DNA of 64,000 nucleotides from assembly GCA_935421135.1 (NCBI GenBank), contig OW285195.1, positions 14,336,158 to 14,400,157 on the forward strand. Reading direction: 5' to 3'. The notes below the pieces were generated by a model that was not told where the DNA came from, ran no database searches, and was given only the letters and a program-made list of their open reading frames with translations. Below are positions 1 through 11,800 of the stretch, piece by piece. The DNA comes from Bugulina stolonifera. Its lineage: Eukaryota > Bryozoa > Gymnolaemata > Cheilostomatida > Bugulidae. The translations under genes were made by a program, and so were the position numbers. Position 1 is the stretch's first letter, and each line of letters opens with the position of its first letter.

Positions 1-448
1 CTCCCATCTAAAATCATTGAAATTAAAATATTAACGTCTAACTTGGTACAGCAGACTGTATTGAATTTTCTCATGTAGGTGTAGGCCTACACTTATTTAA
101 ACTTGGTCTTCACAATAATGTACTTTGGCTAATTGTTCAGCCAATCAGAGAATAGCATGTTGGTTTCGTTGGTTGTTTAGTTTTTTCAGACTTCAGCTTC
201 ACAGAACACTGTTGCAATATTTTAGTATCAGATACAACGACTCCAATTTAATAATTTATTAGGAATAAGCTTATGATGTTAGCTGGATATTGACAGGCTG
301 GTATTGGTTTTGCCCATAGAGCTATGCCAACGAACAATCAAAACCTCTTGTGGAGCCGAGCATTTAAATTAGCATGTAAAAGTTTTATATCTTGACAAAC
401 TCTGATTACTAACAACAATATTACCAATGTTTGTGTTAGCTGACATAC

Positions 449-3400
449 CAAAACGACAGTATGGTATAACAATTCCCGGTACTTTGTGAATTGAAAGAAT
501 TAGTATACGTTCGGGAGACTGCAGATCAACCATCCACCAATGATTTCGCTCATTCAGTAGAGTATTAGAATGGTGATCTTGTATTACAGTGTGCATAAAA
601 TAGCTTGCACTGTGAACTAATCCATCCGTGGCAAAAGCTGCCGTAAGGTTTCCAAGAGTGGAACTCTGGGCTGCAGGTTTGTGAAGTGCATGATTCGTTC
701 TTTCTACATGTATAGAATCCAATTATGAAAGAAGGGCTTTGCAATCTGAGAAACTGATACTTGATCCTTGACTATATTTTCAAAAGAACTGATCAAGGCT
801 GATTTATACTGCATTCCAATTACTAGGTGAATTATTTGACCAATGTAAACTTATTTCCATTGCGCATAGTTAACACTTAGCATCAACTGCAGACACGCAC
901 AGCTTGATCAATCACTTCTCGTGTGCCTTGATTGAATGTCTGATTCCGAATGTAAGGTACCATAAATAGATGCAGAGCTACTCCAATGTGCTGATAATCT
1001 AGGCTATACTTACTCTGCTGGAATATCTCCACCTCTGAGAACTCTAGGTCTGGAGCACCAGAACTATATACTGCCAGATATCTACCAGTGCAGAGAAGAT
1101 TGCAAGAAATTTGAAAAATTCCTAGGTTAGTGGTAAGCTGTCTAGTGTGGAAACAATCCTTCCAGGCGGAGGAGTTAAGTCCAGGAGTTGTCTGCTCAGG
1201 TGAGTTTACAGAGGAGACCAATATTCTTATATCTCTCAAGACGCCAGCTGGAACAGGAAGCACGTTACAGTTAAGCCCTTCAGACATACATCTATGTTAC
1301 AACTAATCAGAAGCCTATGTATTATCTGCATAATCAAGCCTTTAATATCTGAGAGTTCACTGTACATACTGCTTACTACACAAATTTGTTTATCTATTTA
1401 CCTATTTAACTTATTGCATTTATTAACTCTGGATTGCAAGAAAAATGCATTAAATAACAGATTAGTAGAGAGCTGTCTTGGATCTTCTCCTGCATAGAGC
1501 AATGTAGTATTGCACTGCCAACCTCCAGAACTCCGCCGAGCATATTACTAAAGCTGCTACCACCACGGCCATTTTGGCAACACCATGAAAGAAAGCGTCG
1601 ACAACCTCATTTTTAGCGGTATCAGTTCCACTACGATGGCACAATTGATCTGGTCATAGTAGAGAAAATCATCTTACATAGGTGATTTCAATCTAGTTTA
1701 TAATCAGTAAACTATTTTGGTAGACTGAGATGGTAGAGTTTGGAGTCAGTGGATTTTGGTTACCCAGTCAATGAAAACTTATCCTGCTTTAATTCGAACG
1801 CACAACAAAAACTTTCCACCTAGTTTACTGCACAGTCTTGCACCCGCCTCATTTTCATATGTACAGGTTCAACAACAATTATACTTACATACGCTTCCAC
1901 TTTTCACATAGATATCAACGAATCTGATGACATGAATACTCTCGAGGTCAATGGCCCACCACTTTTCTTCCCCAGTTATGCGGACTGTATCAGAGAGAAA
2001 TATCTTATTGTTACCGTTAGATGAGTTGAAGCGATTATCTACCGCACCGCTTTGGTAAGTCCTTTTCTCTCCTGCCAACTCATGAGTTTCTAATAAGATA
2101 GAAATAGTATGTTCAGCTTGTATGACAGCTACCTAAGCAAAATGGCGAAAGCTGGCCTTACACTCTCCTCCTTGACATTAGGACTGGGAGGCCATTAGAT
2201 TCAAAGTTCAGTAGCGTCATGCTGCCCTGAACTCCTATCTCACTTTTGTGAGTAGCAAATTCATTTTGCAAATAGCAAAATGTAAAAATTTTGATCATCA
2301 TCACAACTAATGTATATACATTACACTGTTACAATACAATTATTATTTACTAATAGAATGCTGCTACCCCGGTAGACCATCAACAACTGTGACCTACCAA
2401 CCAAAAGTATTTTGTTCAATTTTCTCACCATAATTTAAATGAATATTTAAGATTCAGCTTTACTCTGCTTGCCTCCAACCACAAAAAAATTGCTAAATGT
2501 GACTCCCACTGTTGGTATCTAAATTTTGCATGCAAAATGAGGTACTTTATCAAGGCCTTACTTGAAGGTCGGTGAAAAGAGACCCACTTCGGCGTGGCTT
2601 CACGAATAATGCCAAATAGACCCACTACAAAAAAAGTCTCACATGTGTATATTTTCTAGCATGGAATTCGGCGATCACAGAGTGGCCGTAGGTGAACTGC
2701 CATGAGCTCAAAGGTAAAAACTTACCATAAATCCGATCTAATTTACTAAAATCTTGAACCAAAAGGCCTTCTTCTGGAAAGCATCGAACTCTGTAACCAT
2801 CGGATTGAAAGAAAGCTTCGTATTGAAAATATATTTTGTTTTCGTCTGGAGAGTGTATGGTCTGAAAGTTTCGAACCGGTCTTGGTGCTGAAATACACAC
2901 GTAAGTAGTATAGTCAGTGCAGATCTCCAAACAGACATGCACCAGTTGACTGAAATACACAAGTAGTATTTGTGGGAGTTCAACGCTTTGACTTTTCACT
3001 GGTTATTACTATGCACAAAATTCCCTCATTATGTCCTATAATACACTGTAAGTGTTAAGAAGTGAAAGAAGATAGTTACTGCCTCTTGCTATTCCCCTGT
3101 CTGTGGCTTTAGCCATTTATAGATGTTACGGTGGCAACCTGATACTACTGTGTCAACCAAGGAGTAAGAGGGGGAGGAGAGTCTACAGAAATTTGGTGTT
3201 CGATGTTCTCATCGGTTTAAAAATGTGAGCACATGAGTCGCTGGCACTGAATGAGTAGACAACTTTGTTGAATCGTGATGTGCTTCCTCAGCGCTAAACA
3301 GGTATAACTGCAATGTACATGTATATGCGCACAGCTGTGGTGCTTATTCAGCCATAGTTATGGCATCCAATAAAAGTCTGGAGAAATAAATATTGTTAAT

Positions 3401-4811
3401 TGAGATAGCCTATAGTTTGCACGCTATTTTCATTTAGTGTGGGCATATTGTTCCGCCCACAAACTAGCCTACCAACTAAAATAGTATCTGAACTACATTG
3501 TATATACCGTAGATCAGATTAAGTATATGCAGAGCCCAGTAACAAAGGATTGCATTGGTCAAATCTTTCTACCGACAATTTTGATTGGCTCTATGGGTCC
3601 AACATGGCATCCATAATGTTCCCCCAGTGAGGCAACTCTCACAATAAACGGCTCTGAGAATATGGAGTCCTGATGCCAGACAAATGTGTTGCACAAATTG
3701 GCTCATTTTAAACTCAATTTCAGCATTTGTATGTTTTATTTACTATGAAGGAGCAGGAAGTTCAAGTCTATTAGTTTATTTTGCTTATTTTATTGAGCAT
3801 GTTGGTGTTTACAAAGAGTGTCATTGTATACCTACTTTGTACAATTTCCTTCAAATTTGGCGGTTAAACTTTGCTATATCCATCATATCCCAGTGACATA
3901 TGTAGTGTGTATATCGTCAGTCTGTTCATCAGGGTATTACCAATTGGTTACATTGGTTATATTTAAATTTTAGATAATGTATGAATTTTACTGCAGCCCT
4001 TTGTGACATTTTTCAAAGACGAGCCTCCTTTCCCTCTTACTTCTTGTATTACACAACATTATCACACTGCACTAGTCTAAAACCGAGTTGATAACATTTA
4101 CACTTGCAAGATGTATGTACATGTATGTGTAGGCAGTTATGTTTGAGGTATAAGTATTAACAACTCAGAATTGCTTAGTGAAATCTTACGTATAAAAATT
4201 TCCTTGGTTGCCTCTTCAAAACCTCTAAGCTCAATGAGTTGTATTTTGACTGTATACGTTTCTCCTTCTACTGACACTCCGAACAGGTGCTGCACCTGTA
4301 TAATCATGTCAAATCAAATGGTGAAAACACTCAACCTATTGATGTATTTAATATTTATCATCACAACATGCATGCATATTCACAATAGTGTCTGTTTTGT
4401 ATATACATGTACTTATGCGTGCTACTGTTCTACAAGTGCTAAAAAATGTCACATGCTATGACTCATGGCGCCACAATAACTAACGCAAGAAATAATATAT
4501 TCACCCTGATATGATGTCATTTTTAACAAAGTTACTCCTTCCAGAGTCTACTGGCACTATTATGTCTACTATTGCAGGTAAATTGACTTACGCGGTGTTC
4601 AGAGTTAAAGGGAACCTGCGGTTGAAAATATGTCCTGCTACTAAATGATTGCCCTCTATGAAAAATTTTGAATGATGTTAAATTCCATTTATAGTGATTT
4701 GGTGAGCTGGGAGAGCCAACCTTAACCACTGCTGTAGCTTTCACTTGTGTCTCTGAGACCATAAAGACTCTCATATTCGTCAGTTTGAACAGTTGGCAAA
4801 AGGTACCAGGG
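449..4811 (-). CDS. FN3 + fucolectin-like (FTP) domain protein, partial
   Basis: Six exons read on the minus strand: 4811-4592, 4295-4190, 2887-2726, 2089-1889, 1247-1014 and 703-449. All intervening introns have GT-AG ends and consistent phases (phase 0 once, then phase 1 throughout), as in shuffled extracellular modules. The first three exons encode one to two fibronectin-III-like modules (a GETYTVKIQL strand, then a PPRPVRNFQT start of the next module). Exons 4-5 make a complete fucolectin/tachylectin-4/pentraxin-1 (F5/8C-like) fold: TYQSGAVDNRF, KWWAIDLES, and the closing GRYLAVY...LEFSEVEIF. Exon 6 starts a second one (HALHKPAAQSS, HWWMVDLQS). Such proteins are usually secreted or membrane-anchored carbohydrate-binding adhesion or immune proteins; that role is inference. 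The N-terminal exons and signal peptide were not found upstream of 4811, and the C-terminal half of the second FTP domain lies beyond the window. The exon 6 donor at 449 is probable, not certain. Confidence 0.75.
3158..4046. mobile_element. CAAGGAG DNA transposon, non-autonomous, copy 1
   Basis: An 889-bp element, CAAGGAGTAAGAGGGGGAGG to CCTTTCCCTCTTACTTCTTG, in the FN3/FTP gene between exons 2 and 3. Shared interior phrases with the copy at 23731 include GTGGGCATRTTGT and CTTCCTCA.. GCTAAACAG. Its ends are more diverged than those of the other copy and no target duplication remains, so it looks older. Confidence 0.85.
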
Positions 4812-6672
4812 CTAAAAATTATAAATAAATTAATAAATTATAAGAGATTCATTTCTTCCAGCATAAAACATGTATGTTACAATAATGTTGCCGTAGACTG
4901 CCAGCTCTGTTAGAGCCTGCCAGTTGACAGTTGCAGTAGGCGGTGTTGACTTTAACAGGCCCGTTTTAGATTTTTGAAACACTTTGAATAGCCTGAGATG
5001 CATGGTTAAAATCTCACAACAGGGTGGGTGGATACCTTGTAACTTTCAACACTTGGCAGAAAATATATTTAATGATTAAAAGGCACCAGTTTAAAGTTAT
5101 TTACATATACTTCATTGATGGAGGTTAGAATCTAGGTGTTGATGACATTGTAAGGGTTAAACGAATTACAGAATATAAGATATCACCTTCCAATATCTGG
5201 TAGTTTGTTTTCAAGGTTAAGGTGATAGCTCTGCATGGTAATAATAAAATGCATACCATATTGCAATCTACATGTACTTACCAGTTGTAAATAATTGCCA
5301 AGAGCACACTGTAAACCACTGGTAAAACTTGCATGGTTTGTGAAAAGCTGGCTGTTCAGTATGCAAATGTAATATGTAAATGCATACATTTTTTTCATTG
5401 TTTGTTACAAGTCATGATACCTACTGAAACAATGCCTACTTAATAAAAAGTTTTAAACATAATTGTTGTTAGCCATTATTCAATAAACTGATCTCATTGT
5501 TGCAGCAATTCGCATTCTACAAGCCTTCAGCTAACTTTGTTGATAGCAGCTACATGTACATGTAAATCTAGCTGAGCTCCATTAGGTAGACCTAGCCTTC
5601 GGACCTCAGATACCCAATTATTCTTACCAATATATTTAGAGAACTTTTGCTAACACATCTTATGTTTTCTACTTGGAAAGTCTGTTGTTTTATTACCAAG
5701 GACTGACCACACCTAGACACCATAGCCTGACTGACCACACCTAGACACCATAGCCAGACTGACCACACATGGCCATGGGTCTAGTATCATCAGTATAATT
5801 ATTCCTAACTGTTGTTCTAGTGTTGGAACATGATGCTGTGTGAATGCTAGGCTTATTATTGTACCTGGACATCTGGCAGCAATAGGGGTTCAACACTGGT
5901 ACTACATGTATGTTGGACCACTGTAGAGTAGCTAATATTATAGGCCTTACATAGAACTGTTGTTTGGACATTTTTCTCGAATGATATGCAACAGTATTAT
6001 TCAAGCATAGGTAATGCAATCCTGTCTAGTCCATGTACAGGAAATACATAATATGCATGAACAATTATGCACATAGTATATATTATGTATTCAGGTGATT
6101 GTACACAAAATACATGTACATCAGTTCTACATACAATCTATATGTACAGTGGAACTTGGTTAATTCAACCCTGTGTACTTGGTTAGTTCAAACTAGTAGC
6201 CTTAGTCTTTGCTGATCCCTATATAAATGGTTTCATATACAATCATGCAAGTGAAGTGATCTTACAATTCAAACTCAGGCCTAATTCAAACCAATTATAG
6301 CGGTCCTTGGAGTTTGAATTAAGCAAGTTCACACTGTATGTGTAAATACGATTACACAGTGTATATTATATTGTTTTATATGCACAATATACACAATATT
6401 ATAGGTTTAGTGGACTAACACTACTGATAGGCATTACAGTGGGTGCTTGTACAACATACTCAGAGTTCAACAACAATAGCATATTCAAAAAACTAACAAA
6501 AGTTCTATTATTCTTCCTCAGTAGTTCAATTCATACTAATCGATATAAACAATGAGTTGAATACGTGTCTATATACGTATAGCTACACCTAGGTGTTGAT
6601 AGTAGTGGAGAGCTGCTACATTGCTAAACTAGCTGCGACTGAGTCTTCAAACTCAATGCTGACACATTTAAT
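4812..6672. other. No convincing gene; interval between divergent genes
   Basis: AT-rich sequence with many TACATGTA words. A short minus-strand reading frame starting near 5398 (MKKMYAFTYY) ends at a good GTAAGT donor, but its phase does not fit the next exon at 4811, so it was not joined to that gene. The 5' exon of the FN3/FTP gene may still lie here. A 26-bp phrase is tandemly doubled near 5705-5765 (tgaccacacctagacaccatagcc). Confidence 0.5.
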
Positions 6673-7800
6673 ATGGCAGCAAAAAATAACAATAATCACC
6701 TGCTGATATACGGCACCATTTGCCTGGGAGTCGTTTGTCTGATTATATTCGCTGTTCACTCGGCACACGTCAAGAAAGTAAAACCTGCAGTAGAGCGCGG
6801 TGGAGAGGAGGATCAGAAAAATGACCAGTCTGTCAATAAAAATGAAGGAAAGTACGAAACTAACACATGGAATCCATATTATACAGGTAAATTTAACTCT
6901 CACCTCACCCTTACAGATACTTATGTGTAAATATGTAACATGTATAATACCTGTATATATTTCCCAGCTCTAATTACTAAATAATGAATCACCACTCAAG
7001 TATAAAAGTGAAGGACTAGGCGACTACTTTAGCTGCTGTTCACCACCAAAATCAAATTAATTATCTTATTCTAGAGCAGCCCCTAACTGCCACAGCCCAG
7101 CATTAAAGCTTAGCTACACGAGAGGTTGATTGCTCTTTTTCGGAGTTTGGAGCCTCGTTCTAGAGCAAATTGGCTTCGCATCTGTTCACCTACATGTATG
7201 CAAATATCAACATGTTGGGTTTCTAAGCTCCGTCGAAGCTCACTTGTGTACCCGAGCCTTTTGATATTAGAGTACCCGCCTCTCTACTTGTCTATACACT
7301 GCAACAGGCATTGCCCTAAAACTACTGGTGCAACCTTGCTTCTCATTTAGTGTCTCTTCTAACACTGCCCCCAACCTAGACAAATGGCTAAGGCTACTAA
7401 AGTCGCCTTCTTACTGCTCATAAACATGGCAGATGTAGTTACATGGGCCGTAGTACACACAACTGATACTGACATACAGCAATGATAATTGATCTCTTCA
7501 TACCTACTATCAACTCACCAGTTTATGTCTGACTATATTGCTTTGTAGATCGCTACATGTGTTATATACGCTACACATCTATCTCTTTACTAAATTTCTA
7601 TTGCAGGAAGTACATTTTGGTTACCAATGAGTAGCAGCTGGGTGCCGTCTACTTTCCTACCATCAGTGAATGTCGGTTGGTTCACAACCACGCCCCTTCC
7701 CGATGTTAAGTCGGATATCAGAAAACAGGTTAATATATTTCCAGCAGTTGAACCGGATATCGCACCTTCTTCCAGCAACAACAGCGAGCCTAAACTTTGA
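6673..7800 (+). CDS. Small single-pass membrane protein, two exons, unrecognised
   Basis: Exons 6673-6886 and 7607-7800 join across a GTAAAT...TTGCAG intron in phase 1 to give 135 residues. Residues about 9-28 (HLLIYGTICLGVVCLIIFAV) form one hydrophobic segment. A charged stem rich in K, E and N follows, then a Pro/Ser/Thr-rich tail ending SSNNSEPKL. With a short N-terminal tail and no cleavable signal, a type II anchor is the natural reading. An AATAAA lies at about 7909, just after the stop, which fits a complete gene. The layout (short cytosolic tail, membrane helix, stem, then a phase 1 intron) matches exon 1 of the three sulfotransferases downstream, but no sulfotransferase domain follows. 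It may be an unrelated small protein or a relic of the same family. No known family was recognised. Confidence 0.55.
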
Positions 7801-8846
7801 CTGGTCAATTGTGGCCAGACCATGTACATGTATAAGATGGGCCAGATGACATTGTGGTCTGACCATACATAGTACAGGCCATATGAGAACTTATTGACAA
7901 GGCAAAGCAATAAAACAACTTGAATTCTAGTTGTTGATTAGTTTTTAGGTTTTATTTAAATACAATAGACCGAAATAGATGGTCCGTAATATTTCGATGT
8001 GCAATTACTTATTACTAAGGTGTATTTATGCTGAATATGTATTTCGGAATGATAGTGGTGTGGAGAAGAAAATCTCTGGCAGCAAAACGACCCCCCTCCC
8101 CCCCCCCCCTCAATGTAGAGGCTATAAGTCGTAGAGTTCATTTTCATTGACCAATACTAACGACCATTTGCCCTCCACTAAGACAGCCACTAGATATTTC
8201 AATCTCTACGCAACTGCCACTCATTGGTCTTGGCTTACAACTGTTGATGGGCGGAGTCACAGAAGGATGGGAACTTGTTTGTGGGCGGAGTCACAGAGGG
8301 ATGGGATATTAAGACAGAGTTTCACATGTTAACATCCGCTATCTTTTGGCACCTGTACTGTTTCTTGAATACTATTATATTTTTCAAACTCTTTATTTAC
8401 TGGAAAATGTTGGTGCGAGCAAGTATCTTGAGAATGAGTAATAAGACGAGACGCATTTTATATTTGTATTGACTCCTAATCTTCCGATGTATGTCCATAC
8501 ATCATCATCAGAGGAAATACAAAGGACTACTATATAAATGGATAAAACTACTTGAAGATATAGCATTCATCAAAAATTCCTCTGATGATGATGCATGGAC
8601 ATACATCGAAATATTAGGAGTAGTTAAAAATATAAAATGCGTCTCGTCTTATTATTCATTCTTTATTTACAGATCACTACTAAACCTCCCTATTTAGTAG
8701 AGTACTAATGCATTAGGTAATTACACTGACATTAGTAAAAACCATCTCTGGCTAAATAGCACCATGAGAATTGCATCAGTATTAATGTTACTACATGTAC
8801 ACATATGTTTGCATGTTTGCTAGCTGATCAGTGATTGGCTCTTGCC
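7801..8846. other. Convergent 3' flank with a foldback element
   Basis: Holds the AATAAA of the upstream gene (about 7909), a C-homopolymer near 8093-8110, a doubled GGGCGGAGTCACAGA phrase at 8250-8300, and the foldback element at 8433-8660. A TTTATT at 8662-8667 reads AATAAA on the minus strand, about 180 nt past the stop of the minus-strand sulfotransferase, and is a plausible poly(A) signal for it. No coding region was seen. Confidence 0.5.
8433..8660. mobile_element. Foldback MITE, copy 1
   Basis: Two long inverted arms (about 8433-8518 and 8577-8660) flank a loop of about 57 bp. The outer ends read AATGAGTAATAAGACGAGAC and, inverted, AATGAATAATAAGACGAGAC; the arms continue through GCATTTTATATTT and a GATGTATGTCCATACATC block. 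The same arms occur at 60601-60758 with a much shorter centre. No coding capacity is present and no target-site duplication could be fixed. Confidence 0.8.
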
Positions 8847-11800
8847 CTATCTGATTGGTTCGATATAAAATGGAGTCTCCGGGTAATCAAATAGAAATAT
8901 TTCGTATCTATAGTAAAATCTGACTTTATCTATCATTTCATTGGATATATTTCTCCAATAGTCTGTGTACGATATGTGTTTATTGGCTTTCTCAACTTGC
9001 CTTATAGTATGGCTGCGAACTTGCTCCATGATCTGCAGAGGGTTGACAACTCCAGCTTGTTTAAATATGAATTCACTTTCTTTTTCCATATTTTCCATTA
9101 GCACTAATAAATACACAAGTATAGTTTTTAAGTTTACAGTGGGCAAGTACATGAACCATGAGCACACAACTTGTGGATCTATTTATAATGGCAAAGATAG
9201 TGGAAGGGAAGATCGGACACTCAATGATAAAACCCTGTCCCACCAAATACGCCCAATTTGGCGGTCCCGACGTTCCGCGATCAACCTTCCCGCCTTAAAT
9301 GTGTTAAACTTTTAGGTGGCTGATAGACTAGTTTCGCGAAGCAACGAGGTAACTGTTGCGCTCTTTCTAATAATATATCGTTTGTATAAATAGACTGTCT
9401 ATTCGATGCCGCTGTTAGCAATATCATCTGATTAGCCGGCGGAACACCAATAGAAAAAGCGGATTTGTGTACAAGGTAGCACAACTCTTTGCCTTGTTCG
9501 GACCGCGTTTGGAGGCGGGGGAGGGACAGTTTTTGGCCTGAGTGTCTGATCTTCCCTTCCACTATCTTTGATAATGGTTGAAATTTATTGGCTACACTCA
9601 TTGACCCACCTGCTAAGAATGAATTTGATTGGTTGTACTTACTGACATAGTCATATGGATAATCACACAGAGCACATCTTCTGTAGGTTGTATCTAAATG
9701 CCCATAGAACTCTGTTTTCTCTTTCTGTGATTTGGTTATAAAGCACCTCACAAAATTCTTGAATGTCTTCCCACACTTATATCCAAACGACAACTTGCAT
9801 TTTCCTACAAAACAGCAGATTGTATATCAATATAATGCATGCCCCACAGCAGCAGATACACAACACCAGCAGGTGCCCCACAGCAGTACATTGTAGATAC
9901 ACCACACCAGCAGGTACCCCACAGCAGCAGGTGCCTATGGTGGCAAGTAATTGCAAATCAATAAAACAGTTGGTTGATGTTAGGAACTTACTCCTTTTCT
10001 CACACTTCTCTCTGTACACACTGACCATCCTCTGCCATGGATCCCTTGACACGGAGTACAGAGTGTAGTCACGGAACTCCTTGCTTCTCTTCTACTCATA
10101 GTAACATAGACATACACAATGTAAATAATCAACAACCAATGAAGTTTAGGTTACAAATACAAAAATTCGAATCAATTAGTAAAGGAGTGCCATAAAAGTG
10201 TGTGGATTTTTCATATAAATGTACATGTAAGTAAGTGTTGAACATTGATAATATTTTGTAAAATCATTGAACCTTTTATCTAAAAGAAATTAGCCATTAA
10301 GAGTTAGAAAAAAAGTGAAATTAAACATCAACTTAGATAGAACATTCTACATGATTATATTTGTAGAAGTGCAAGAGTAGGAAGTTGTCTTTTCCTTATC
10401 TCACTCAAATTCTATGCCCCAATACAAAAATAGACCCTAAGGCTACAACATTGCTTTCTCATGTAGTAATTCAAAGGAGTAGGACTAATAAACTGGTAGA
10501 GTATTAAACTACCTTGCTGCACTCACATGTTTTGCCGGAAAGACTGTGCGGATTTTGATAACTTTCCTTGTCTTTTTCCAACGGTTTTTCCTGACTGTAT
10601 TTTCGAGTGGTTTCCATGCTTTTTTCCAGAAGGAAGAGCCCATTTTTGGCATCCAACAGAACCCAAGTTTTTCAGGTGCACTAACCAGAAGGCCCTGGAA
10701 TTAAAATGTGTAAAAGGTTTAACGTAGGTTTGCTTCTACTTTGACGGTTCCATAGTAATAACAACAACAGGAACAATATTAAGATTTTAAAGAAAGTTAT
10801 TGAGAAAACAACATACATATAATATTATCATTAATATTAAAGCATAGCAATTACTAACCTTCCAAATGGCTGAACTGAAGTTCTTCCCATATTTACTCAG
10901 TGAAGCGTTAAACATCTGATGATAGTAAGCACCGCATATCTCTCTACAAGTAAAACTAATGGCTGATGGAACATTAAGGTTTCATTAGTTGAAAAATTCT
11001 AAATGCTTAATAAATGCTATTCACTAGTTTTCTGTTTTCTACTAATGGCCAGTTGACTGGTTAAATCTTTTCAAGCAATTAGGTCGATTCACTTTTTTCT
11101 GTTCAGGAATCCAAACCGCTAGTTTCATGCTACTTCAACACAGTACTTCCAGAATCTGGTGGAATTTACAAAATAATAACTATACATAATTAATTACAAT
11201 AATGTCTTGAAAAGCAGTGAATGGCTTTATTACTACAGTGTTAAGGCCCATGAGTGTTTCATTTGACCAAATTTTCTACCGATTTAGTCTTCACCTGTAG
11301 TCCAACTAGTACACGAGTATTAATAGAACTCTTAACTGACAATAGCACAAAGTTGTCCTCTCTCGGTTTGTTTCAATCTAGAGAGGAGGTAACTTCAGTT
11401 GTTTTCATACTGCAAACCGAGCTGGAGCTGAGCTAAAGCCTTCACTATTATAATATTAATTGGTATATTCTCTATGATTATGTAGTAAAGAGTTTTAAGA
11501 GCAACTGCCAGTTAGTTTCCTCACAGTGCTGTGTATTTTAGCTGTTGTTCCAATATAAACAAGTAATTATTTAATTAACGCCAGTGACTACATCGCTATT
11601 ATCTGATTTCAGATTTTACTGATTTTGTGTTGAATAGAGAACTATTCCTTATGTTTCAAACTAGCTAGTCTCGACTGCAGTTGCTAAACATTCGTTTGCA
11701 AACTGATATCATACATGAGCATGCAAGTTCCTTCATACATGTACGTCTCGTATTCACTTGAAACAATATGTACAGTGTGAAAGATTAATACTATGCTGTG

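Noticed and set aside
1462..1644. Minus-strand frame with a hydrophobic stretch (MAVVVAALVICSAEF), possible signal peptide
   Set aside because: It lies in the intron between the two halves of one FTP domain, whose flanking exons already join in phase without it.
5183..5398. Candidate first exon for the FN3/FTP gene
   Set aside because: It ends at a good donor, but the phase does not match the next identified exon and no intermediate exon was found.
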